Below are positions 54,851 to 64,000 of a stretch of 64,000 bases of DNA, one piece after another. The position numbers and the translations under genes were made by a program. The first letter of the stretch is position 1. Every line of letters starts with the position of its first letter. The notes under the pieces were generated by a model that saw nothing but the letters and a program-made list of their open reading frames with translations, searched no databases and was not told the origin of the DNA. The stretch is from Eulemur rufifrons (Eukaryota; Chordata; Mammalia; Primates; Lemuridae): positions 43,906,001-43,970,000 of the forward strand of contig NC_090990.1 in NCBI RefSeq assembly GCF_041146395.1, in the 5' to 3' direction.

Positions 54851-55620
54851 AGCTATTGTTTCTGGGCCCTCTTCCTGACTTGCCTGGCTTCCAGCTCCGG
54901 ATGAATGGATGTGGCAATTTCGATTTTGGGGGGCTTCTCTGACAGCACTGAGTCGGGGTGAGGGGCCAGAGAGGGCTCCATCAACTGGAAACTGCAACCT
55001 GGAAGTGAACTTCCCTAATCAGCGCTGCAAGATGCCACAGCTGGTTCTACTTTGGAATCAATTGAAACCTCCTGGGCTCCTTGCTCTTTTTCTGCGAGGA
55101 GCAAATGCCATCCCACAGCTAAGATTTAGAAATTTGCCACACCATACCAGAAACAGATCCATCTGCCGACAGGGTCAAGGCTCCCCAGGCCGAGGTCCCA
55201 GCTCTGGAGCCTCTGCAGCCTGCAGGGTGGCCTGGGAGGCTGAGGCTCCAGCCCAAGGTCAAGGCTGCCCATGGCACTGCCAACAAGTACTGTCCTGTCC
55301 CTGGGCATTGGGAAACGCCACCCAAACCGCTGAGATTTCCATTTCAAAGAGTGAGTCATGTTAGGATGTGGAGAGCACGTTAAATAACAATTTTTAGGAT
55401 ATGAGTGTTAGAGTGCAGCAGCAAGAGTGCATTTGGTTTGGAAAGGAACTGCTTCCTAAATGCCCGCCTTATAATTTCTTCCATCTGCCCACTTTTCTAG
55501 TGGGCCCCTGAGGGTCTTTAGGGCCTCCAGAGTGGCCAGCATTGCCCCGAGTACTGTAGGTACCAGAGGATGTTGGTTGAATGGCTGTTATTACCAATGC
55601 CCGAGCCTTGAGTCATCAGG
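54850..55620. promoter_or_regulatory. Unique block with two AP-1 sites, candidate JUN/AP-1 element
   Basis: This is repeat-free sequence between MIR copies. TGAGTCA occurs at 55352-55358 (followed by TG) and at 55609-55615, 257 bases apart, both perfect TREs. A 151-codon plus frame (54909-55364) and mirrored minus frames lie here. They are Cys-, Gly- and Pro-rich with no known domain, and I do not call them genes. Confidence 0.28.
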
Positions 55621-55624
55621 TGAA

Positions 55625-56165
55625 GGAACAGCAGGCTGAGAGTGGAATCCAAACTCTGAGCTTCCTAGCTGTGTGGCCTCAGGCAAATCACTTGCCTTCT
55701 CTGAACTACAATTTCTTCATTTGAAGAATGAGGGGTGGGCTATATGTTCTTGAAGTTTTTAGAGCTTATATGTTCTTAGAGTTCTTAGAGCTCTTTGATT
55801 CTCTGAACACAAATGATCACTGATGCAATAACTGCTCAGTGAATGAAAAATAGTAACTGCCATTAATTAAGCACTTACTGGTCCCAGCACTATGTTAGGC
55901 ACTTTAATATATCATTTAGTGAATTGAATGAATGAATGCAAAGATCTATTATCTCTTGTGGGAGATAGAGTAAAAAGTACAAGGGGGTAAAGTGACAGGG
56001 TGAGCACCTCTTAACGTATTATACGCTATCCTAGATGGCTTAGGACATCTTCTTATTGTGTCCTCTTATTACCACAATTTGTGGATGCAAGAGGAAACTG
56101 ATGCTTAAAGAACTTAAGTAACTTGTCACGTAAGTGGTATTGCCAAGGATTTCAACCCAGTTTTG
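55625..56165. repeat. MIR-family SINE copies, plus then minus
   Basis: 55640-55750 reads in MIR sense ('gctgtgtggcctcaggcaaatcacttgcc'). 55858-56165 reads in reverse ('attaattaagcacttactggtcccagcactatgttaggc...gtggtattgccaaggatttcaaccc'). Confidence 0.8.
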
Positions 56166-56169
56166 CTAC

Positions 56170-57085
56170 TTAGAAAAGGCACATGTATCTGTTTTGTTCT
56201 GGGATGTTGAGCCCCTTCCTGAGAGTGGCTGACACATAGGAAGTGCTCAGGCCAGGGAAGGTCCTGCCTATACACTGGTTAAATGGATGAGGAGGGTCTT
56301 AGTGCTCAGCTTGGAGAGGGCCAGGACTCTGCCCAGTGCACACCGTGGGAGTGCAGCGGGAGTGGAACACAGTAGAGCCCAAGTCTCTGAGTCCTTGGCC
56401 TTGGGACAGCCGCGTCCACCTGGCACCCCTAGCAGCCCACTTCGTGAGTGTGTCTGGACTAGCCCTGACTCATTTTTCTTTAGGAAAGGGAGCCACTGAG
56501 CAGGACAGCAAAAGGAACCTTGATGTAGCTTCTGGAGAAACAGGAAGAAGGGAGAGGAGGAGGAACAGGGTGCAGACGTTGGGCTGAGGGCCCGGCTGGA
56601 ATGGGGCCTTGCATTTTGGGAAGAGCCTTTTCTCCTTGAGCAGGGCAGGGCACCCCACTGACCCCTGCTCCATATACCACTGACTCCTGTTGTTGGGAAA
56701 AGAAGGTGCCAGCCTCCTAAGCCTCCTGGGGTGGGGGTCCCGTGCCCATTTTATGAACTGGGAGATGGACACCCTCACACACTCACTCCTCACTGGGCAA
56801 AGCCTCCAGAAACACAATGGACTTTGCAGCTAGCTGTGATGCTAGTCCCAGGGAATATGTCTTGTTGGGAAACAAAGAACCCAGGAGTCCTCACATCCAC
56901 TCAGGAGCCTTTTCTGGCTGCAAGCATCTGAAATGTAGTTAGTCATGCTTTTATTTATTTAGCAAATATTTGCCAAGCTCCTACTTCAATCTTGGCCCTT
57001 CTAGACACTATATGTAAAATAGTGAGCAAAATAGAATTTATTACTGCTCTTGTGGCCCTTACAATCTAATTGGAGAGTGGGGTGG
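56170..57085. other. Mostly unique sequence, no gene recognised
   Basis: 56940-57075 has words of the 'tgtgcaaaggcc' family. 56200-56930 is unassigned. Overlapping frames on both strands at 56287-56817 lack domains. TGACTCA at 56466-56472. Confidence 0.45.
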
Positions 57086-57089
57086 ACGG

Positions 57090-57535
57090 GGGCATATTAT
57101 TTTCCTTGACTGCCATAACAAAATGCCACAAACTGGGCGGCCTAAAACCAGAGACATGTTTGTCTCACAGTTTTGGAGGCCAGAAGTCCAATGTCAAGGG
57201 GACAGTGTGGTTGGTTTGTTTTGGAGGCTCTGAGGGAGAATCTGTTCCGTGCTTCTCTCCTGGCTTCTGGTGGCTCCCAGCACTTTTTAGCATTCTTTGT
57301 CTTGTAGATCTATCACTCCAATCTCTATCTCTGTCTTAGTATCACCTCCTCTGTGTGTCTTCTCCTCTTCTCTTTTCTTACCAGCACGTTTGTCATTGGA
57401 TTCAGGGCCCACCCTGATCCTGGATGGTTTCACTTCAAGATCCTTAACTGTGTCTACAAAGACTCTTTTCCAAATAGGGTTACATTCACAGGATCCAGGT
57501 GGACATAGCTCTTGAGGGACCCCATTCAACCTGCA
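57090..57535 (-). mobile_element. MLT1-type MaLR LTR
   Basis: 'gactgccataacaaaatgccacaaactgggcggcctaaaacc' is the 3' end in reverse, with 'ctcacagttttggaggccagaagtcc'. 'cttttccaaatagggttacattcacaggatccagg' lies near the 5' end. Confidence 0.9.
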
Positions 57536-57639
57536 GTAGGGGGGCAAGAATAAAATGAAATAAACAATTACATCATCATACATTGTGGGGAGTGGCGAGA
57601 TAGGAAGATAAACCCACCAAGTTGTGGGATGGAGGTAAC

Positions 57640-57770
57640 ACAGCTGTTGAGTATGTCACTTCTCTGAACTTCGGATTCTTTATCTGGAAACATGAGACTA
57701 ATAGTGACTAACTGATAAAATTAATGGGAGGATTCAGTTGCCAGAGAGTTAAATATGGAATTCTTGATTG
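57640..57770 (+). repeat. MIR-family SINE fragment
   Basis: 'gtatgtcacttctctgaacttcggattctttatctggaaacatgagac' follows MIR order. Confidence 0.6.
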
Positions 57771-57980
57771 AGTAAATGATGAAAATATCACTGGAAAATG
57801 GTTGTGTATAGGATTTCTTCCTCCATTGGCTTCAAATTTTCTTCCCCTTCATTTGTTTATTCAATGTTTTGAGCTCCCCTCTGTGCTAAGCGTTTTTTTC
57901 TTTCCCCACTAGGCACTGGGGACACTGCTGCGAACAAAATAGAGAACTTGGTTCCTTCACTGAGCTTACATTTTCATCAT

Positions 57981-58539
57981 TGTGATGGTTAATTTTATGT
58001 GTTAACTTGACTCGGCCATGAGGTGCCCAGATATTTAGTCAAATATCATTCTGAGTATTTCTATGAGGGTGTTTTGGGTGAGATTAACATTTAAACTGGT
58101 AGACTCAGTAAAGCAGATTGCCTTCCCTAATGTGGGTGGGCCTCATCCAATCAGCTGAAGGCCTGAATAGAAAAGGGCCGACGCTCTCCTCAGTAGGAGA
58201 GAATTCTTCCTGCCTGCTGGCCTTTGAACTGGGACATCGTCTTTTTTTCCTGCCTTTAGATCCAAAATGGAACAATGGCTTTTCCTGGGTCTCAAGCCTA
58301 CCCACCTTTGAATTAGAACTAAACCATCAGCTCTCCTGGTTCTTGGGCCTTTGGACTTAAACTGGAACTAAACCATTGGCTCTTCTGGGTCTTCGGCTTG
58401 CCCACTCATCTTGCAGATCTTGGGACTGGCCGCCTCCATGATTGTACGAGTCCATTCCTTATAATAAATCTGTCTCTGTCTATGTCCCTCTATATGCATC
58501 GTATTGGTTCTCTCTCTCTGGAGAGCCCTGACTACTACG
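57981..58539 (+). mobile_element. MLT2-type ERVL solo LTR
   Basis: 'tgtgatggttaattttatgtgttaacttgactcggcc' is the classic MLT2-type start. The body contains the reiterated 'ctaaaccatcagctctcctggttcttgggcc' units, then 'ccttataataaatctgtctctg' and the end 'tctctggagagccctgactacta'. The flanks carry ATCAT at 57976-57980 and 58540-58544, a 5-bp duplication as expected for ERVL. No internal genes. Confidence 0.9.
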
Positions 58540-58559
58540 ATCATCATAACCATCTTCAT

Positions 58560-58700
58560 CCCTTTTGTATTTGTCCAGTGCCTTCTTCATCCATTATCTG
58601 TTTTTATCCACAAAGCAGTGTTGTGAAGTAGGCAGCGCAAGCATTGTGAAAATCCCCATTTTACAGAGGAGGAAGCTGAGGCCCAGGAGGGTGCCCTTTA
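58560..58700 (-). repeat. MIR-like fragment
   Basis: 'aatccccattttacagaggaggaagctgaggcccaggagg' is the conserved MIR core in reverse. Confidence 0.72.
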
Positions 58701-59440
58701 CCTGCTATGCGAGGGGCTGATCCCTCCGTAGGAGAAACATCCTCATGTCCCTGCAACCTGTGGACATCCAAGCGGCTGGATAGAAAGATTGTTCTCAAGT
58801 CAGCTTTCTAACCCTCCTAACAAAGGAGCAGGATTTTTATTATTATTAGTTTTATTTTTGTGGCAGGGTAGAAAACAAATTTCTCTCCTTTTTGATTTTT
58901 AATATAGCATTGGTCATCAATTAGAAACCACTTAAGATTCCCTTGAGAGAGAAATATGACACTGCTAAAATGTGAGCGAGGCAAGTCTTGCAAAATAATA
59001 TATAAGCAAGATCTTCTAGAAAAGCCTCAATTAGAGTAAAACAACAACAACAACAACAACAACAACAAAAAGGTGAGTGGTGGAGACTCAAGTTTAAAAT
59101 TATTTTGAAATTTATCAATTTTGGTCCCTTTTTCATATAACAAGAATGCTGAAGCCCAGAGAGGTTACTTGGCTTACCAAGTTCCACAATTTAAAAGACA
59201 TATTTTGACTTTATTGCCAAGATACCCAGACTTCCAGTCCAATGCTCTATTCATTATTTAATGCGTCTGCAGCCAATGCAGACTGTCCCCGTCTACCAGC
59301 ACTTTGGGTAGTTTATGCCAAACCCACGGAGTAGGAGTGGAATAGTGGTAGAAAGGGTATTCATACTCCTTTATTCCATATTTCTGTGCTCACAGATGAT
59401 CCCTTGAAATGCAGGTTCTCACTCATGGCCCTGCAGCTGT
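58701..59440. other. Unique sequence, no gene recognised
   Basis: Contains the (AAC)n below and a weak reverse MIR around 59140-59260 ('gaagcccagagaggttacttgg'). Confidence 0.45.
59041..59068. repeat. (AAC)n microsatellite
   Basis: Nine AAC units ending in a short A run. Confidence 0.95.
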
Positions 59441-59449
59441 GAGAAAAAT

Positions 59450-59670
59450 ATTTTGGGGTTGAACAGATCTGAGTTTCAATCTCAGCTTCTTGCTTGCTAG
59501 TTATGTAAAACAGTTTGACTTCTGTAGTATCGCAAATCTGTTTCCTCCTCCATTAAACAGACCTGGTAACAGTATTGACTACTCTAATTTTCATGTGAAG
59601 ACTATGAGATAATACACGTGAAGCACTCAGCACAGCGTCTGACTTAGTAAGTGCTCAATAAACGATCCCA
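59450..59670 (+). repeat. MIR-family SINE
   Basis: 'ggggttgaacagatctgagtttcaatctcagc' to 'cacagcgtctgacttagtaagtgctcaataaacg'. Confidence 0.88.
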
Positions 59671-59674
59671 ATTA

Positions 59675-60020
59675 CAGTCGTCCCTCAGTATCCAGTATCC
59701 ATGGGGGATTAGTTCCAAGACCCCTGTGGATACCAAAATTTGAGGATGCTCAAGTCCCTGATGTAAAATGGTGTAGTATTTGCATATAACCTACACACAT
59801 CCTTCCGTATACTTTAAATCATCTTTAGATTACTTATAATACCTAATACAATGTAAATGCTATGTAGTTGTACTGTATTTGAAAATTTTTATGTTATTTT
59901 TTATTGTACTGCTATTTTTATTATTTTTAATAGAAATTAAAAATTACTGTTATTTATTTATAATTTTTTTCTGAATATTTTTGACCTGTGATTGTGGAAT
60001 CTGTGGATGGGGAACTACTG
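59675..60020 (+). mobile_element. MER2-like Tigger-group DNA transposon
   Basis: CAGTCGTCCCTCAGTATCC starts the element after a TA. 'ggggattagttccaagacccctgtggataccaaaa' and 'atttgcatataacctacacacatccttccgtatactttaaatcatc' follow MER2-family order. The right end has 'ggaatctgtggatggggaactactg'. Non-coding. Confidence 0.88.
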
Positions 60021-60057
60021 ACATAGAAGACAGACTCAAGAGACGTTGAGAGGGGTC

Positions 60058-60070
60058 GGGGGGGGGGGGG
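60058..60070. repeat. 13-base poly-G run
   Basis: An uninterrupted G run after GAGGGGTC. Length may vary or be mis-assembled. Confidence 0.9.
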
Positions 60071-60354
60071 CCAAGAGTGCACATTAGGTCTTCAAGGCCA
60101 AGTTCAAGGCTGCCTCCCCTGGCCATTCCAGCTAGCAGTGTGTGCTTTCTCCTCTGAATTCTAAAGCAGTTAACGGGGCCTTTCATGGCACTTGCCACAC
60201 ATGTTGTCTTGCATTGTCCCTGCACCACCACGAAAAGTCTCTTTCTTCTCTGGCTTAAGTTTTTCTATCTGTAAAATGGGGCAGGGGCAGGGAGTTTTGA
60301 GAGATTTAAATGAACACGAAAGTGCTTGGCAAACCGAATAGTGGAAGCAAACTT

Positions 60355-60378
60355 TCATTCATTCATTCATTCATTTAA
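60355..60378. repeat. (ATTC)n microsatellite
   Basis: Five to six CATT units. Confidence 0.93.
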
Positions 60379-60707
60379 TCACCACATGTTTATCGAGGAA
60401 AAGTTGCTGTGTCTTTGGCATTTGCTTGGTTGGTGCTGAGAAAACATTGGTAAACAAAACCCTGTCTGTCTTCAAGGACTTCACAGTTAAGTAAAGAGGA
60501 AATTTCAATATAACTGTACCATGAGGTTTTTATTACTATATTTTAATAACTATCGTCATCTCATTTCTTGGGATAGATGAAAGCTCTTGGATGGCAGGGA
60601 ACCTTCATGAATATTACCGATAAAACATACTAGGGGTCAAACCAGGAAATGGCATGAATGAAACTTGTAGAATATGATCATGCCATTCCCTTGCTTAAGG
60701 TTTGTAT

Positions 60708-61092
60708 GAGTCCATTTGCATTGCTATAAAGGAAACACCTGAGGCTCGGTAATTTATAAAGAAAAGAGGTTTATTTGGCTCGCGGTGCTGCAGACTGTAC
60801 AAGCATGGTGCCAGCATCTGTGTCTGGTGAGGGCTTCAGGAAACTTCCAATCAAGGGGGGAGGTGAAGGGGCAGGGAGGGAGCAAGAGAGGAAGGAGGTG
60901 CTGCCAGGCTCTTTTAAACAACCAGCTCTCTGTAAACTAATAAAGCAAGAAGCCCACTTGGGAGGGCACCAAGCTATTCTTGAGGGATCCACCCCCATGA
61001 CCAAAACACCTCGCACCAGCCCCCACATTCAACACTGGGGATCAAATTTCAGCATGAGATTTGGAGGGGCCAAACACCCAAACCATACCATT
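60708..61092 (-). mobile_element. MST-type MaLR LTR
   Basis: 'gcattgctataaaggaaacacctgaggctcggtaatttataaagaaaagaggtttattt' is the 3' end in reverse. It continues 'ttttaaacaaccagctctctg' and 'gagggatccacccccatgaccaaaacacc' to the terminal 'caaacacccaaaccatacca'. Complete, with no internal region. Confidence 0.95.
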
Positions 61093-61109
61093 GTTCTCAA
61101 TAGCTCGAA

Positions 61110-61565
61110 GTGTAAAATCCCAGCTTACTAGCAGGGCATTTCTGAGGTCTTCCTTTGTCTGACTGCTGCCTCATTGCTCAGCCCTCTGCAAATCTCACTA
61201 TGTGCTCCAGCCAGACAAAACTTCATTTAGATCCCTTATGCCACCACACCCTTCCACATGCTGTCCCCTCTACTGAGGATGCAGTTCCTCCTTTTCTTCT
61301 CTGCTCAGCAAGCCCTGTGGTCTTGTAAGACACCACCTCCTCTCAGGGGCTCCTCACCACTGCCCTGGGATGGATCAGATACCTGTGAACTCAGTGACCT
61401 GTGGTTACCTCCACGAAAGTGGCAGGGCTACCTTCTGTGTCTTTAGTGTGCCCCTGATAGATGGAGTGCTCTTTATGCCAGTGATTCTGTATTCCTAACA
61501 CCAGAGTAGAACCTGGGACAGAGAAGGGCTCAGTGTGTTGAGAAGTGAATGAGCAAGTGAATGAA
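61110..61565 (+). repeat. L2 LINE 3' region
   Basis: 'cactatgtgctccagccagacaaaacttc', 'cttccacatgctgtcccctctactgagg', then 'agtagaacctgggacagagaagggctcagtgtgttg...aatgaatg'. Confidence 0.78.
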
Positions 61566-61569
61566 TGTC

Positions 61570-61985
61570 AGTCATTCTTTGCTACCTTCTCAAGCCTTAA
61601 GCTGAATGCCTTAATTAAGCATCCAAAGTGGATTAGGAAACAGAAATTGCTCCTCTGCCGCTTCCAAGATGGGTAGTGTGATTTTTACTCAAGGCCTCTC
61701 AGAGCTGTTTGAATGTGTCGCTACTATAAATATGGGTGTGGACTCCATGGATAATAAGAAAAGCTGGAGCCCACCGGAGGAGGGAGAATTTAGTGACTTC
61801 TCTCTCTCTCCCAAGAGGGCTCAGAAGCCATTCTCAGTGTTGCCAACATCAGGAGAGAAGAATGCTCCATTCCACGAAGCATTTGCAACCCTAAGCTAAG
61901 GACTTTCACCTGTTGTCTAAGAAGTACCCTCCTTAATTTTCTCCTGGTATCTCCACGGTATATTTCAAGGAATTTGTGTTGTGGG
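61570..61985. other. Unique sequence, no gene recognised
   Basis: A 76-codon plus frame at 61669-61899 (starts MGSVIFTQGL) has no domain I recognise and a weak start context. No repeat assigned. Confidence 0.4.
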
Positions 61986-61989
61986 GGTC

Positions 61990-62170
61990 AGAAGGACTGC
62001 CCTAGAATCTTAGTTCTTCCACTTGCTAGTTTTGTGACTTGGGGACCCCTCCAAGCCTCAGTTCCATCTTTGTAGGATACTCACCTCACATCATGGTGAC
62101 CAAATCCAGTAGGATGACATCAGTACCATGTAGTCCAGTGCCTCATATACATCAATAAGTGTGAGTTCTC
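61990..62170 (+). repeat. MIR-family SINE
   Basis: 'tcttccacttgctagttttgtgacttggggacccctccaagcctcagttcc' to 'agtgcctcatatacatcaataagtg'. Confidence 0.78.
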
Positions 62171-62304
62171 TTCCTTCGTTATCACGGAAACTCACTCTGA
62201 ACACGCTTCTAATTGTCATCACTGACTAGCCTGTTTGAGTCTGGGAAGGTGTTTCTTGAAATCTGGTATCAGTGACAATGGCAGCTGAGCTCACAGAATG
62301 GAGT

Positions 62305-62475
62305 GATTGCTGTGGACCAGGCACTTTCCTAAGCACTTTACATATATGATTCCTTATAATAGCTCTGGAGGTAGTGTAATACTGTTATCCAGTATTGTCA
62401 TATGAAGAGACTGAGGCACAGAGGTTACACGTCTTGCTTAAGTTTACACAGCTGGTCGGTGGGAAACCAGGAATT
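62305..62475 (-). repeat. MIR-family SINE
   Basis: 'accaggcactttcctaagcactttacatatatgattcc' to 'gaagagactgaggcacagaggttacacgtcttgc'. Confidence 0.88.
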
Positions 62476-62479
62476 CTGG

Positions 62480-63005
62480 TTCCAGAGCTTCACGGTACTG
62501 ATGGAGCTGGTCCACCACCCACATCTCAGGTGGAGATTTTGGTGAACAGTAGTCAACTAGTGGTGCCATACCAAGCCACTGCCACTACAATCTCAGCCTA
62601 AAGCAAAGAAACTAGGTCTTCCAGGAAGTTTGCAGAGGTTGCTTTATTGACAAGTACACAATTTCGCATACTTTTGGGAATGTTGCAAATACCTCTAGGT
62701 ACCCCTCTCTCACCGTCTCTACCTCCTTCCCAGACCCTTTGAGTCCATGGGTCTACGGTTGAAAACCCCGACGTAATACCTCTTGAAAAAGAACTCAGAA
62801 GGATCGAGGGAGTTTTTTGCCCCCTTTCCCCATCCTGAGATTCTGGTATATGAGGAAAATGGTGATTATAATAAAAATACCAACTACCACATTTAGAGCC
62901 CTGTTTAAGTATAATAAACTATATTTTTAAATTCAAAAAACAACATCTTACAATTTACCAATAACTTTCCATATAATGACTTGTTTGAGGAAAATAATAA
63001 TAATA
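62480..63005. other. Unique sequence, no gene recognised
   Basis: No recognisable coding or repeat content. AT-rich from 62860 onward. Confidence 0.45.
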
Positions 63006-63009
63006 CTAA

Positions 63010-63345
63010 CAACCATGATTCCTTGAGAACCTACTGAGTGTGCAATACTTAATTAGGTCATTTTTAATGTATCTACTTTTCACAACAATGAGAAAGATGT
63101 ATGTTATTTTCTCTGGTTTACAAATGAGGAAGCAGTTTCATATATTATCTCATTTAATCTTCATCATAACCCTTTAAGGTTGATTTTCTTATGATCCACA
63201 TAATAGATAAAGAAACTGAAACTCAGGGAGGCTGAGAAACTAGCCCCAGGTCACACAGCAAATGAGAGGCAGAGCTGGAATTCAAACCCAAATCTTTCTG
63301 ACTCAAAAGTCTGGGTTTAAGTCACTGAGCTGCAGTCCTCAAAAT
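63010..63345 (-). repeat. MIR-family SINE copies
   Basis: 'gagaacctactgagtgtgcaatactt' opens one eroded copy. A second has 'ggttgattttcttatgatcc' and 'gaaactgaaactcagggaggctgagaaactagccccaggtcacacagc'. Confidence 0.85.
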
Positions 63346-63479
63346 AACCCATAATGTAGGTGGTTTGCAATGGGGAAACTGAGGTAATGAGAGGGGAAAT
63401 GGCTTACCTGATACTCTCTTGGCTTTACTGTACTCTTTGGAAATCATAATGCTTAGTAACTGCACATGAGGGCTTTGGA

Positions 63480-64000
63480 GCTGGCTTACACTGAGCACCG
63501 TGATGGGACCTGGTGAACTCTCAATAAATGATAGCTGTTGTCATTTTCAGCGTGAGAGTTTAGGCAGCCCACACCTTGGGCACAGACCAAGGACCTGCAT
63601 CCTTGACTGTGTTCTGTTTTTGAGGATCCTTGTGCTTGGACCACAGAACTTTTCTATCATCTCTGTGCAGTGCCCACTGATGACACACTACCCCAATAAA
63701 GGCCACCCGAGTCTCTGCAGGGACAAGCTCCCTTCGTGGGAGGCCCATCTGAATGGATGTGGCCTGTAGGAGGCCTTTGGAGCAGAGACCTGCCCCCTGA
63801 CTCACTCTGAGCTGTCCCCCATCCGGCTGAGTCTGGCCCAGGGGCCGCCCACCTCACTAGCGCCGGCTGCCTTCTTGGCACAGACCTCTGGCTGCAGCCT
63901 TTGGGCTCCAGGCTGCAGAATTACTCACTCACTGATTCTTCCTTTGGCATCTGCCAGAATCCAGGAAGAGGGCTTTGTAGTCTCTCTCTCTCGTTTAGCT
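63480..64000. other. GC-rich unique sequence at the right edge, no gene recognised
   Basis: Overlapping frames on both strands (63500-63881) have no recognisable domain. 63780-63900 has several CpGs ('ggggccgcccacctcactagcgccggctgcc') but is too short to call an island. TGACTCA at 63798-63804. Confidence 0.4.

Noticed and set aside
54909..55364. 151-codon plus-strand frame
   Set aside because: No recognisable domain and minus-strand frames of similar length overlap it. Kept only as a candidate regulatory block.
16800..62475. tRNA-like B-box words (ggttcaaatc) at several places
   Set aside because: All lie in MIR SINEs, whose heads derive from tRNA. No cloverleaf or A-box at the right spacing was seen.

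Overview
This is mammalian nuclear DNA. The 7SL-derived SINEs are the strepsirrhine type of Alu: the linker carries a stretch reading like 'AAATTATCTGGACAGCTAAA' and the right arm has 'GCTGTGAGCTAGGCTGACxCCA'. This points to a lemur-like primate. MIR, L2, MLT1, MST and MLT2 copies give the usual placental background. I find no intact protein-coding gene in the 64 kb. The open frames present are CpG-island or repeat artefacts, or relics of a transposase.

The left edge can be identified. Bases 1-300, read on the minus strand, are the start of JUN (c-Jun) exon 1 and its proximal promoter. The conserved elements appear in the known order: distal jun2 TRE, Sp1 box, CCAAT box, proximal jun1 TRE, MEF2 site, start site. 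JUN is therefore transcribed leftward out of the window, and the whole window is its upstream flank. In human this flank is largely occupied by a divergent long non-coding RNA (LINC01135/JUN-DT, from memory) and distal enhancers.

Layout. 1-1.2 kb: CpG island with the JUN promoter and probably a divergent plus-strand promoter. 1.2-9 kb: a pile of old LTRs in one orientation, a hAT MITE, L2, and an ERV solo LTR nested in an MST LTR. 9.09-11.54 kb: an almost full-length but dead hAT DNA transposon with its 8-bp target-site duplication. 11.5-31 kb: unique sequence with MIR, L2 and MLT1 copies, one full Alu, and two candidate regulatory patches near 21.2 kb and 26.9 kb. 31.8-34.1 kb: a second, broken CpG island of unknown gene, with NRF1-like and CTCF-like sites. 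34-64 kb: intergenic or intronic-type DNA with an L1 fragment, a Tigger-like MITE split by an Alu, a FLAM monomer, an MLT2 LTR, a MER2 copy and an MST LTR. Possible regulatory blocks lie near 49.1-49.6 kb (CTCF-like site) and 54.9-55.6 kb (two AP-1 sites).

The likely job of the window is cis-regulation of JUN and its divergent transcript. All repeat-family names rest on memory of consensus sequences. Most repeat boundaries are good to about 20-50 bases, except where target-site duplications fix them.
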